DNA from: Aralia elata
Lineage: Eukaryota > Streptophyta > Magnoliopsida > Apiales > Araliaceae
Reading direction: 5' to 3'
NCBI GenBank assembly: GCA_034770075.1
Contig: CM068388.1
Coordinates: 63,131,969 to 63,195,968, forward strand
Length of the DNA stretch: 64,000 nucleotides
A program made the position numbers and the translations under genes. This document shows positions 33,940 to 44,770 of this stretch, one piece after another. The notes beneath the pieces were generated by a model that was given only the letters and a program-made list of their open reading frames with translations, was not told the origin of the DNA and searched no databases. Position 1 is the stretch's first letter. The number at the start of each line of letters is the position of its first letter.

Positions 33940-36900
33940 TGTGACGCTCCTAAATCCGGGTACCTTTAAACCTCGACTATAGTGCATCACGGTACTACCC
34001 ATTAAACATAATCTTAAAGATAGAAATATAATAACTACATTATTACAAAACATCTTACTTAACTTCCCCAGGTTCTAAGACCTTACATGTTTGGAACCTC
34101 ATAATATAATAATTATTACATCATTCTACTTAATAAATCATTTGTAGCGTAGCTTATTACAAACTCATTACATGTAGTCCGCTATTCGGTAAGTTTTCCT
34201 TTTCCTTTATTCTTCTTTCCTGAACTTTCCGCCCTCTCGGGCTTAGCTGAAAACATTTATCATAAAGAAAGAATGAGCTAGAAAGCTCAGCAAATATAAA
34301 CAGTTGCAATAACAACCAAAAATCAAGAATCATGTTTTTATTTCAATAACCGAACAATAGTTATGAAATACATTTGAATAAACATGAATAATAATAATAA
34401 ATTCCTTTAATTTAACAATTTCCTTAAAACAATATACCGAGCGGTCAGACGACCTTGAACGTTTCTTTTCATAAGAGGTTTAATAGATATAATACTATAA
34501 ATCGATATTTTTCTAAGTATGTTAGGGGATCAGCCTATTGCACTCATGTTGTGCACGATCTATTTCTTTTAAACGACTATATGCGTTTGTTTTACACCGC
34601 AAATGCCAGTCGGAATTCCGACCAAAAATACCCCTAATAATAAGGTTGTTCATCTCAGACTTAAGTCAGAGTCCGTACCAATTTAATTTGGTTTGGAAAA
34701 CATTTAAGAATTTATGAGATTCAAATCGTGTCTTAATATGTGTCAAGCCGAAACAAAAGGCTTTGACATATTTTAAATAGTTCATGAAATATCAAACTCT
34801 AATTCTTTAATGATATGCGAAAGCATAGCTGAAGAACTTAAACAATTATCAGATTAATTGCACAAGTTTTAGAGTTCATACCCTAAATAAATATTGCGAA
34901 AATTTTGAATAAAATAGAAAACTGGCACAATAAAATAATTTGTGGCAGTTATACATGTACGAAAAATTTAAGAATACTTGTCTGATGCGTTCTTTAAATA
35001 ATACTTTTAAATTGTCCTTCAAATGTCTTACACATTAAATTTATTAATATACCAATTAGTCACAAAAAGACTTTAGATATTGGTTTTCTTATATCAATAA
35101 TCATTTCTTGTTGTTCACATTTTTATAAATTAATTAGTGCGACAAAAATATTTTTTTTTGGCATTATGGCATTTGAGAACGCCATGGCCCACTTAACGAC
35201 TTCTTACAAAGGTCAATATTAATTATTAAATATTTTCTAATATTTATTATTTATTATAAATTTATTTTATTTTATTAATTATTATCATTATTATTATTAT
35301 TATTATAAACATTTTAGAACAATGTCAAAAATATTGCACGGAGTCGCGAAATGGTTCGGCGACATGCCTGAGGCACGCCTTGACAACAAACTCAGGCAGC
35401 CAACAGCAGTGCCCAGCACTCAGTCGCGCCCAGCGCCTGCCTGCCCAGGAAGGCTTCCTGCTTTGGCAGATTCGACTATTCTCTTTCCGTAAGCCATAAC
35501 TCCCACATCCTATGTCGGAATAAGGTCATTCTTATGTCTACGGCTTCATTATTTAATGAACTATAAGACTCCATTAACATAATAATTTTTTAGCAACTTA
35601 ATAAAAACATATTTCTGTCCAGAATGGTTAGTGCTTACTTAGGGTTTTTGCCCTCTTTTTACTAGTTTTACAAAAAAAATCGCCATAACTTCGTTACACA
35701 AGATTTTGTCTCTGTTCCAATTGGATTATGTTCATTACTCATAGGAGTATAAAACAACACCCTAGAACATAATTTTTATAATTCGAATATCACACAAAAA
35801 TAGTCCCAAAACAGTCCACTAAGTTACTTTTCCATCTATTTAAGCATAGGTTTTGTGTTTTCATTATTGATTTCACTTTCATGGCATTTACTACCGGTAG
35901 TTTATCAAGCATATTTATATAATCTACCGTATACCTTCAAGATCATCATGATTTTCCAACAACAAAAACAAAATAAGTTTATATATAACTTAAAGTCATA
36001 AAATGAAAATTAGGGCTTTTTGTTCTTACCCTTGATGATCTTTTCTTCTTCTTCTTATTAGTTAACTTGAAGATCTTCCTTTCTTTTTTCCTCTTCAAAT
36101 CCGATCATTCTCGCTCTCTTACTTCTATCTTGATCTTCTTTCTTTCTTCTTTTACTTAGTATCTTTCTATTCAAGATGAACAAAGGAATGTAAGTATACT
36201 TGCATTTTTATTTATAGGCAAACCAATGGTTAGGGTAGTATAGTCTTTTAGGTCATTAACCTAAGTTAGGTTAATTTAACTAACCCTTGATTAACTCTAA
36301 CTAAAGCTAGACAACATTATTACCTAAGGGTTTGTTTGGCAAAAATTAAAGAGGTTGGAGTGGATGCAAATCTTCCGCTTGATTTTATTGGATAATACTT
36401 TCCATTTATAGTATGTGACTCACCTCCTTGTCCCTCCCCACCTCCACCATCTGCCCACTCACCCTCTTCTCTCTCTTATGACTCATTTTTCCACATTCAT
36501 TTAACCTTATGTTTAAAGCTAACAAGTGACACCTAGCCCTAAACCTTGCTTTGGCCTTAAGTATTAGGGTTTAACACTAGGCTTAAGCCTTGGCTTAACC
36601 CTAAGACAAGCCACCTTATACCCTAGCTCAACCTTAGGCTTCAACCCTAGCCAAGTAAAACCTAGGCTTCCACTAAGCTTAGTTAAGCAAACTAATTTAG
36701 TTACTCATTTCCTTTATAGTTAAGTTTTTCTAACTAGTTTGGTTAGCCAAACCGAAAAATTTTCTTGAGAAATTTTTTATTAAAGATTATATCTCACATT
36801 TTCGAATAAATGCTATGCCGCAATCCGAAAATTCGAAAACACGAAAAATGTTTTTAGTGTGAATAGTGTTTTTACGTCTTTTCTTGATAAAAATATTTTT

Positions 36901-37194
36901 ATTAGAGATTACGTCTCCCTTTTCTATATAAACGTTATAACGTAATTCGAAATGTCGAAAAATGAAAAGAGCGTTTTCTGTGTTTTATGAATAGTGATTT
37001 AGCGTTTTTCTCGAAATTGTTTTACTTTGCCTATGAAATCGTAACACATATTCATAATCAGATATCACAAACATTAGGTCAGAATCAACCTTTGAACACA
37101 TAATACATAAGCATTTTCATCAAAATATTCATTTTATTTAATAAACATTTAGTAACCCTAATTGCAAGGATAAACTACTTTCTTGATTATTACA
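33940..37194 (-). mobile_element. Left (3') LTR of the Ty3/gypsy element, 3255 bp
   Basis: Starts TGTGACGCTCCTAAATCC and ends GATTATTACA just before a pyrimidine tract, which is the PPT on the minus strand. It is a long near-identical match to 44771-47357 and to 62839-64000. Short ORFs inside, such as 34455-34637, recur in all three copies with changes and are not genes. Promoter elements were not resolved. Confidence 0.9.
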
Positions 37195-37207
37195 TTCTTC
37201 CTCCCTT
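37195..37207 (-). other. Polypurine tract (PPT) of the gypsy element
   Basis: On the minus strand AAGGGAGGAAGAA directly precedes the 3' LTR, the expected position for plus-strand priming in reverse transcription. Confidence 0.8.
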
Positions 37208-37241
37208 ATAAGGATTCTGTTCCCAGAATCACAATACAAGG

Positions 37242-38592
37242 TTACACAAAAAGATGGGGATAATTTACTCTCATTCTATCTTCGAGTTTCCACGTTGCCT
37301 CTTCAACATTGTTGTTCCTCCATAATACCTTTATAGAAGATATAACTTTATTTCTTAAGACTTGTTCCTTCCTATCAATTATTTGAATAAGAATTTCATA
37401 TGTTAAATCTTTTTCAACCTGAATAGGTTTATATTCTATTACGTGCTTATAATCTGGCTTATATGGTCGCAATACTGACACATGAAACACATTATGTATA
37501 TGTTCCAGTTCTTGAGGCAAAGCTACTTTGTAAGCCACCTCCCCTACTCTTCTCAATATTTCAAATGGTCCTATAAATCTTGGACTGAGCTTTCCTTTCT
37601 TCCCGAATCGTATTTTCCCTTTCCAGAGAGAGACACCTTTAAAAATACGTAAGCGTCGACTTCAAAATCTCGTTTCTTGTGATGATGATCTGCATATTTC
37701 TTTTGTCGGTCTTGGGCTGCAATAAGCCTCGCTCTTATTATTTTCACAATTTCTGCAGTCTACGACACCAACTCCGGTCCTAATAGTCGACGTTCCCCTA
37801 CTTTATCCCAGCATAATGGTGTTCTGCACTTTCTTCCGTATAACGCTTCGTAAGGCGGCATGCCTATACTCGCGTGATAGCTATTATTATAGGCAAATTC
37901 TATTAGAGTTAGGTGGTCGTCCCAATTTCCCTTAAAATTCATAACACAAGCTCTCAACATGTCTTCCAAGGTTTGGATTGTTCTCTCACTTTGCCCGTCT
38001 GTTTGAGGGTAATATGTTGTACTCAACTTCAGTTGAGTTCCCATCCGCTCCTGTAAGCTCTTTTCTAGAAATTTGATGTGAACCGCAGATCTCGATCGGA
38101 CACTATCGACACTGGCATTTCATGCCTTGAAATAATTTCCTTGACAAAAAGTTTCTAGCTGGTCTAAATTAAACTTTATCTTAATTAGCAAGAAATGTGC
38201 TGATTTAGTCAAACGATCTACTACCACCCATATAGCATCACACCCCTTTTGCGTATTTGGGAGCCCTACCACAAAATCTATTGTGATATGCTCCCATTTC
38301 CATTCCGGAATTTCTAACGGTTGCAACAACCCGCTTGGTCTTTGATGTTCGGCCTTAACTTTTTGACAAGTTAGGCACCTGTTGACGCATTCCGTGACTT
38401 CCCTCTTCATATTCGGCCACCAAAAATGTTGTCGGAGGTTTTGATACATCTTAGTACTACCCTGATTAATCGAGAACCTCAAACTATGGGCCTCCTATAA
38501 AATTTCCTCTCATACTTCCAATACTACCGGAACCCAAATTCTTCCTTCAAACCTTAACACTCCGTCATTATCTAATTTAAATTTAATCTCTT
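37242..38592 (-). pseudogene. Gypsy integrase remnant
   Basis: Integrase joins the DNA copy to the genome. Visible pieces on the minus strand are the end of the linker (DNDGVLRFEGRIWVPVV, about 38570-38520), the HHCC zinc domain and start of the catalytic core (38482-38120, CVNRCLTCQKVK and ITIDFVVGLP with the first Asp), the later core (38044-37760, YYPQTDGQSERTIQTLEDML with the catalytic Glu), and a chromodomain-like tail (37556-37242). A frameshift near 38110-38045 removes the region of the second catalytic Asp from the frame. Another break lies near 37620-37560. Non-functional. Confidence 0.85.
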
Positions 38593-40337
38593 TAATGAGT
38601 GGATTTTATACCTACGAATTGAGCACGTTTGGCTTGATAATTTGTGAGTTCTTAAGTGTTTTACGTTAGTAATAGATATTTATAGTGCTTTTATGCTATT
38701 TTGTAGGAAGAAGCAAGAAAACGCAATCCGGACATCCTTTGGAGTAAAATATGTAAGTAAATGCAAGAAGAGAAGATTAAAGGGTTTTCAATGCCAAGTT
38801 GGATGCATGTTCATGGTTTGGAACTTAGATTTTATTGTAAATCTTATCAATAGCTTCAATTGGATAGGTGGTACGTCTCGTAACTTCTCCCTGATCAAAA
38901 GTTATGGCATTTTTATCAACAGAGATCAAAGTTTGGAGTTGTCATTTACATAATAGCTACTTGAAGCCCAATTTCGACCTTGATACATCATTAATCTCTC
39001 AATTCTCAAAGCATAAAAGTTGTAGAGCTACTTTTTAGCTTTCTGGATCATCTTGAATCACCCAAATCAGAGTTCAGATGAGAGAGTTATATCTATTTTA
39101 CCAACGGACGTTGAAGTAGAAAATTCTAGAAAAGGGTCCAGCGCCTAGGTGCCCATTTCTAGTTCATTTCCAGTGCCTAGGCTCTTGGGGGCTGTCAAGG
39201 TTCTGCATTGTAGCGCCTAGGCTCTCCATTTGAAGGGTTGAGGTGTTTGTCTTTAGTTTTGATGCGTTTTTGCATGTTTTTAACTCTAAATTGGATTGTT
39301 TTTCCTCCTAAGCTTAGAAATTGGACTTGTAACCTATAAATACATGATGGGAGGCACAGGATAAGGGGGATCTTGCTACTTTTTGTTAACCCTAGAATTG
39401 AAGAAGGATTGGAGGCTTGAAGCAAAAGATTATCACGAAGAAAGATCAAGATAGGAGGCTAAGGAGGATATCAAGGATTACTTCAAAAGAGTTTTTCCTT
39501 TCTTCTTTTATCTTTTTATTTTGTAATTCTTGGATGATAGTTTACTTGTGAATTATGGATTTTAATTCAATCATGAACTAAATTCTAATTTAAGATTATA
39601 ATGGATCTTATTGTGTAGCTTTAATTAATATGCTTCCTTGTTAATTATTGTTGATTATTACCGGATTGTCTATTATAAAAAAATTTGTGATTAATTCCTT
39701 AATTGCCTGATCAACAATTACCGTGATAATCTATATAAACTCGAGAGATGGATTATAGATTTAGACCTGATCATAATAGCATGTGATTGTGTTTTTTACA
39801 TGAGATAGAATTCATGATTTGTGTCTAGGATAGAGATATATCTTTACGCCGCATGTAATATGAAAGAGAACTTGTGCTTTAAATCCTTTTTAATTGTAAT
39901 TCACATAGAGCTATAGTGGATTAGTTAACTAGGGTGTTCACCTTAATTCTATCTTCTGTGGATTTAAGTTGATTCGTTTATGATGCATCGAGAGATGGTT
40001 ATAAATATTGATGAGTTCTTGATTAACAACCGGAATAATTAACATAACTTAACAGGAAGTGTATTAATTCAAGTGAAACATTAAGGGAAATTATAATCTT
40101 AAGCCTTTTTATCTGAATTCAATTCTTGATAGTTAGTGATTAGTTAGTTTAGTAATTTATTTTCAAAATTCTATAACTTTAATCGAATTGTTTAAATAAA
40201 ATTAATTTGATTATGAGTCAGTACTTGGTAATTATTATTATTAAATAATTCTCTGTGGGTTCGACACTCTCTTATCATTATATTACTTGTGGACTGTGTT
40301 TACTTGCGTATTTTGCTAGTATAGATTTAGGCAAACA
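38593..40337. mobile_element. Solo LTR of 1745 bp nested in gypsy pol
   Basis: It is flanked by the 5-bp target duplication CTCTT at 38588-38592 and 40338-40342, and removing it rejoins the pol reading order (RNase H end to integrase linker). On the plus strand it begins TAATGAGTGGATTTTATACC and ends TTTAGGCAAACA; the first bases were probably TG before mutation. Near its end it has TCTGTGGGTTCGACACTCTC, as in many plant LTR ends. No internal genes. Confidence 0.85.
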
Positions 40338-41405
40338 CTCTTCTCTATCTGCAATCCTTTTCTTTATATTCTCGCATTCTTCATCTACGAGTTGTGCTTC
40401 TTTTATTCTGTCTAATAAAGTTGGACGAGTTTCTATTGAAAACAGTTTCTCTTCTGACTCGCTCGAAAATCTCACCTCTATCTCCATTTTAGCCATCGCT
40501 GTTATTAGCTCATCTTGAGCCGTTAACATCGACAATTTCTCCCGACCTTTTCTATTCAAGGCGTCTGCCACTACATTCGCCTTCCCTGGATGATATAGAA
40601 TCTTACAATCGTAATCTTTTATTAATTCTAACCACCTCTTTTGCCTCATATTCAGATCTTTCTGTGTGAAGATATATTTTAGACTTTTATAGTCCGTATA
40701 TATCTCACATTTTTCTCCGAACAAATAATGCCTCCATATTTTTAAGGTAAACACAACTGCTTCCAACTCCAAGTCATGAGTAGGGTATCTCTTCTCATAA
40801 TCCTTTAACTGTCGTGATGCATATGTAATGACTTTCCCATGCTGCATAAGCACGCATCCCAGTCCCCTATGCGACGCATAACTATATACCACAAAATCAC
40901 CTGTATCATCTGACAATGATAATACGGGTGCCTCACTCAATTTTCTCTTTAACTCTCTAAAGCTCTCCTCATATTTCTCTATCCATACAAACTTCACCGT
41001 CTTCCTCGTCAAATTGGTTAACGGGGTAGCTATCTTTGAAAAATCTTGGATAAATATTCGATAGTAGCCCGCTAATCCTAAGAAACTTCGCACCTCCGTT
41101 GGTGTCTTCGGTTGTTTCCAATTAATCACCGCCTCCACCTTTGTTAGATCTATAGATATTCCATCCTTATCGATCACGTGTCCCAAAAACTGGACTCTCT
41201 CTAACCAAAATTCATACTTTGAGAATTTCAAGTACAACATCTCCTTCCTTAGTGTCTCCAACACTATCCTAAGATGTTCAACATGATCCTCCTGTGTCTT
41301 TGAATAGATCAGGATATCATCTATGAACACCACTATAAATTTGTCCAAATACGATTTGAACACTCTATTCATTAAATCCATAAATGTGGCTGGTGCATTT
41401 GTCAA
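40338..41405 (-). pseudogene. Gypsy RT (3' half) and RNase H remnant
   Basis: This copies element RNA into DNA in intact relatives. The open frame runs for about 355 codons. It shows FIDDILIYS (the YxDD-type RT active site, with Phe for Tyr), the RT thumb, and an RNase H domain with ELEAV and YTDYKSLKYIF. The first RNase H catalytic Asp appears to be replaced by Tyr (VVYSYAS where Asp-Ala-Ser is usual). The frame ends at the nested solo LTR and the last codons (to 40278) read into it. Upstream it is separated by a stop and frameshift from 41408-42132. Confidence 0.85.
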
Positions 41406-41407
41406 CC

Positions 41408-42290
41408 TTAACGATATTTCCAGGAACTCGTAATGACCATAACGAGTCCTGAATGCGTCTTAGGTACATCCTCTACTCTCACCTTCAACTGGTGATACCC
41501 CGTCCTCAAGTCTATCTTAGAAAAGTACCTCGCCCCTTTCAACTGATCAAAGAGATCATCGTTACTTTGTTCAACTCTCGATAGTCGATACAAAGCCTTA
41601 ATGATCTGTCCTTCTTCTTCACAAATAACGCTGGTGCTCCCCACGAAGACACACTCGGTTGGATATACTTTTTATCTAATAATTCTTGTAATTGTATCAT
41701 TAATTCCTTCATCTCTACTGGGGCCATCCTATATGGGGCCCTCGAAACTGGTGTCGTCCCAGGCACAACATCTATCACAAACTCTATCTCCCTATCTGGC
41801 GGAAGACTTGAAAATTCATCCGGAAATACATCCTCAAATTCTTGCACAATTGGTATCTGACCCATTTCTACTCCTACTTGCTGAGTATCCACAATATGAC
41901 ACATATATCCTTCACACCCCTTTCGTAACAATTTTATTGCTTGCATCATCGTCAGACAATGAGAATGTCTTGGCGATTTACTATCATAAAATATTACCTT
42001 AGAATGATTTGGTATCTGAAGGTTTATCGTTTTCTTCTGGAAATCTATCATTGCCCCGTGGTTATACAACCAATCCATTCCCAGAATTACGTCGAATTCC
42101 CCTAATTTAATCGGAATTAAATCTACCGACATCTTGTGTCCCCTTATAACTACGTAACAACTCCTATGAATGTGTTCAACGGGGATAAGGAGTTTCTAAC
42201 TTTTATAGAGGTAAACTTAAATGTCTACCAAAATCATAAGATATAAAAGAACAGGTCGCACCCGAATCAAACAATACATATGCATTTATA
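41408..42290 (-). pseudogene. Gypsy protease and RT (5' half) remnant
   Basis: The aspartic protease motif FDSGATCSFIS is at about 42270-42240, followed by several stops (near 42195-42120). A clean frame from 42132 then gives the protease end (DVILGMDWL), the tether (FPDEFSSLPPDREIEFVID) and the RT start (YRMAPVEMKEL, LCIDYRELNKVT). Near 41590 the frame shifts to one carrying YFSKIDLRTGYHQLKV. These are the conserved RT blocks in correct order but broken. Confidence 0.85.
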
Positions 42291-42429
42291 CCATTAATTC
42301 GGATGATACTTGAGACAACATCTCCAAGCGCCACTACATCTTGGACCGTCATGTTGAATGTCCAAGCGGTCAGTCTACCTGATGGAGCTGGACCGATTAT
42401 AGTCAGCTTGCCACTGCTATTTCCTTAGT

Positions 42430-43477
42430 TTCCCCCGTCGGCTCCTTTCTTTGGGCAATTTCTTGTCATGTGGTTTGGCACTCTGCAATTGAAAGACACT
42501 CCTTTCTTCAGGTTAGGGCAGTTAGGAGAGATGTGTCCCTCCTGCCCACATTTATAGCACACCGCTTTCCCCTTTAAACACACTCCTAGATGATTCTTCC
42601 CACAGTTTTTGCAAGTCTCGACCTTCTTCTTTTGGTCTCCCTGCTTACTTCTGGTATTCTCGAAATTATTCCACTTTCTTTTCTTTCCCCCATTTCCTCC
42701 GCTTCGCTCAACTTTGTCTCCACCTTCTGTTTTCTTCTTATTCCTTTTTTCCTAATTCAACTTAGTCAACGCCTCACTTCCTCCCTCAGCTATAATAGCC
42801 TTCTCCAAGATTGATCCAAAGGAATTAATCTGCAGCACAACAACTTTATTGTAGAGCCAGGGTTTCAGGCCATTCTCAAACCTTCTTGTTTTCCTTTCTT
42901 CAGTATCCACTTGGTGTGGAGCAAACCTATCCAGTTCATTAAACTTGACGGCGTATTGGAGAACTGTCATATCCCCATGTTTTAATTCCAGAAACCGTAC
43001 CTCCATAGGGCTCTCCATACTTTGAGGGAAATAATTCTCGAAATATAACTCCTTGAATCTTTCCCATGCAACTACCCCCTCTCCAGCCTTATTCTGGTTA
43101 GCTTCCCACCAAAAATTGGCCTCCCCTTTTAACATGTAGGTAGCAAAACCAGTCTTTTGCTCCTCTCCAACTCGGGCGATGACAAATGCCTTCTCGATCT
43201 CTTTTATCCAAGATTGAGCCTCTATAGGCTCAGTGGTCCCCCTAAACTCGGGTGGAGCCACGCTTTTAAAATCCTTAAAGCTGGCGACTCGCACAACTAG
43301 AGGATTCCCGGTTGCTCCAGTGGGGTTCCGATTAAATACCCCTACCAATAAATCGATGAATTGTTGCATAGGGTTTACTGGTTCCCTGTTCTCAAGTTCC
43401 CTATCATCAGGTTCCCTATCTTCGTTTATAATTCCTTGTGTTCTCGGTCTTCCTCTTCCTCTCCATCTTGGCGGCAT
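42430..43477 (-). pseudogene. Gypsy gag remnant with zinc knuckle
   Basis: Gag forms the virus-like particle. The frame starts at ATG 43477, carries the gag core (ANFWWEANQ, WERFKELYFENYFPQSM, LELKHGDMTVLQYAVKFNELDRFAP) and stops at 42752 after 241 codons. In the same frame, past this one stop, follow a basic Lys/Glu stretch and a CCHC zinc knuckle (CYKCGQEGHISPNC, about 42560-42519), then another stop near 42428. So gag is intact apart from a single stop before the knuckle. Confidence 0.85.
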
Positions 43478-43819
43478 TTTTCTGTTAATAAAAAAATATT
43501 TAATATTATTATTATTATTATTATTATCTTTTAAATTTTTTTTTACTCAATGCTATCATAAACACATCACAAGCATATTTAATAAAACTTTATATTAACT
43601 ATGCTTCTTTTTCTTACATGCATATATATATATATATAGTTATCCGCTATATTTACATTACATAGCACCTTCGGCTATAACCTTTTACATCCCTCTATTA
43701 ATCATAAAAAGTTGGGATTTTACAAAATTTATCCCGCTATTTATATAAAAAGCTGGGATTCGCATCACTGTATCTATTTACACACACACACACATATATT
43801 TATTATACTAATCTATGCT

Positions 43820-44535
43820 AGACCCCTAGCAATGGCACTCGTGCGCTCGTTCTTTACTATATCGACCACCCTCTACCGAGAAATGGTGTGTAAGGTTTGT
43901 CCCGTTTCTTCTAGGAAGAAAACCACCCTGTCTATGGCACAATCCATGGATGTTATATACGCATAGTGCATCTTGTTAGCCTTTCGCTTATGCACTCTCA
44001 CTTCCTGCTCGAGATCGTTAGCCTAACTCTGAGCCCTCTGTCTCTTGAGGATCTCTTCATCCCAGTAGGCGTCTATCGCCTGATTCTCTATCTGAAGGTC
44101 GTGCGCCTTTGACTCATACAGCTGAGCCTTCGCTTCATACAACTGAGCCCGGTTCTCAGCGTCATGGAGCTTGATATTTAGCTTCGAGTTTTAGTTAATC
44201 AGGTAGTGCACCAACACTCCCAACTGAATCAATGCTTCCCCAACCTCAGGGTTCACCTCCTCTTCCTTAAAACCCTGGGGTTCCATTATTGCGGCTGGTA
44301 CTCCATGAGCTTTCGGTCCTCCCAACATTCCTGCTGCCGCCACCCCATCCAATATAGCATGAATACCAGCTATTAGTCCAGTATTCTCCTCGGGTTCCTC
44401 CCAATGTTCTGAGGGATCCTCTTCTGACTCGCTCTCAATTAGTACCACCGACACTGGCTCGGGTGCTGGCTGAGGTGGAGCGATTAGCTCCTCACTAACA
44501 ACGTGAACATCTCTAACATCCTCACTTCCTGACAT
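43820..44535 (-). pseudogene. Extra ORF upstream of gag in the gypsy element
   Basis: The open frame starts at ATG 44535 (MSGSEDVRDVHVVSEELIAP) and is very acidic (ESESEEDPSEHWEEPEENT). It runs 114 codons to a stop at 44191. In the same frame past that stop comes a helical, coiled-coil-like stretch (ENRAQLYEAKAQLYESKA, HDLQIENQAID) that reaches about 43820 with two further stops. This lies between the PBS and gag, where most gypsy elements have only leader. Function unknown. It could be a packaging or nuclear factor of the element. Confidence 0.65.
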
Positions 44536-44755
44536 CTACAATCAAATATTATCCTGATTAGCACATAACAACAAACTATATATCATATAACAAATAACAG
44601 TTGACTTTATGTTATTTTTACTTCTTTAATCTTCTTTAGATGGATTTTCTCAATCCATCTCTTATAAACTCTAATTGAGTTTATTTCCTTTCTGACTTCT
44701 CTAACTGTTCTAAGGTTATAACCTAAGATACCTCTACCTAAGGCTTTAACCTAAA

Positions 44756-44767
44756 GCTCTGATACCA
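44756..44767 (-). other. Primer-binding site, initiator tRNA-Met type
   Basis: On the minus strand TGGTATCAGAGC lies three bases inside the 5' LTR. It matches the complement of the plant initiator tRNA-Met 3' end, the standard primer of many plant LTR elements. Confidence 0.9.
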
Positions 44768-44770
44768 ACC

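Noticed and set aside
34455..34637. 60-codon ORF repeated at 45285 and 63354
   Set aside because: It lies inside three copies of the gypsy LTR. Substitutions are scattered and the frame has no coding signature.
36530..36690. Interstitial telomere repeat (CCCTAA-like words)
   Set aside because: Words such as CCCTAA and CCTAGG are irregular and mixed with AAGCCTTGG. No seven-base plant telomere array is present, and the region is ordinary LTR sequence.
40255..40518. Ser-rich plus-strand ORF
   Set aside because: Shadow of the RT/RNase H frame across the solo LTR junction.
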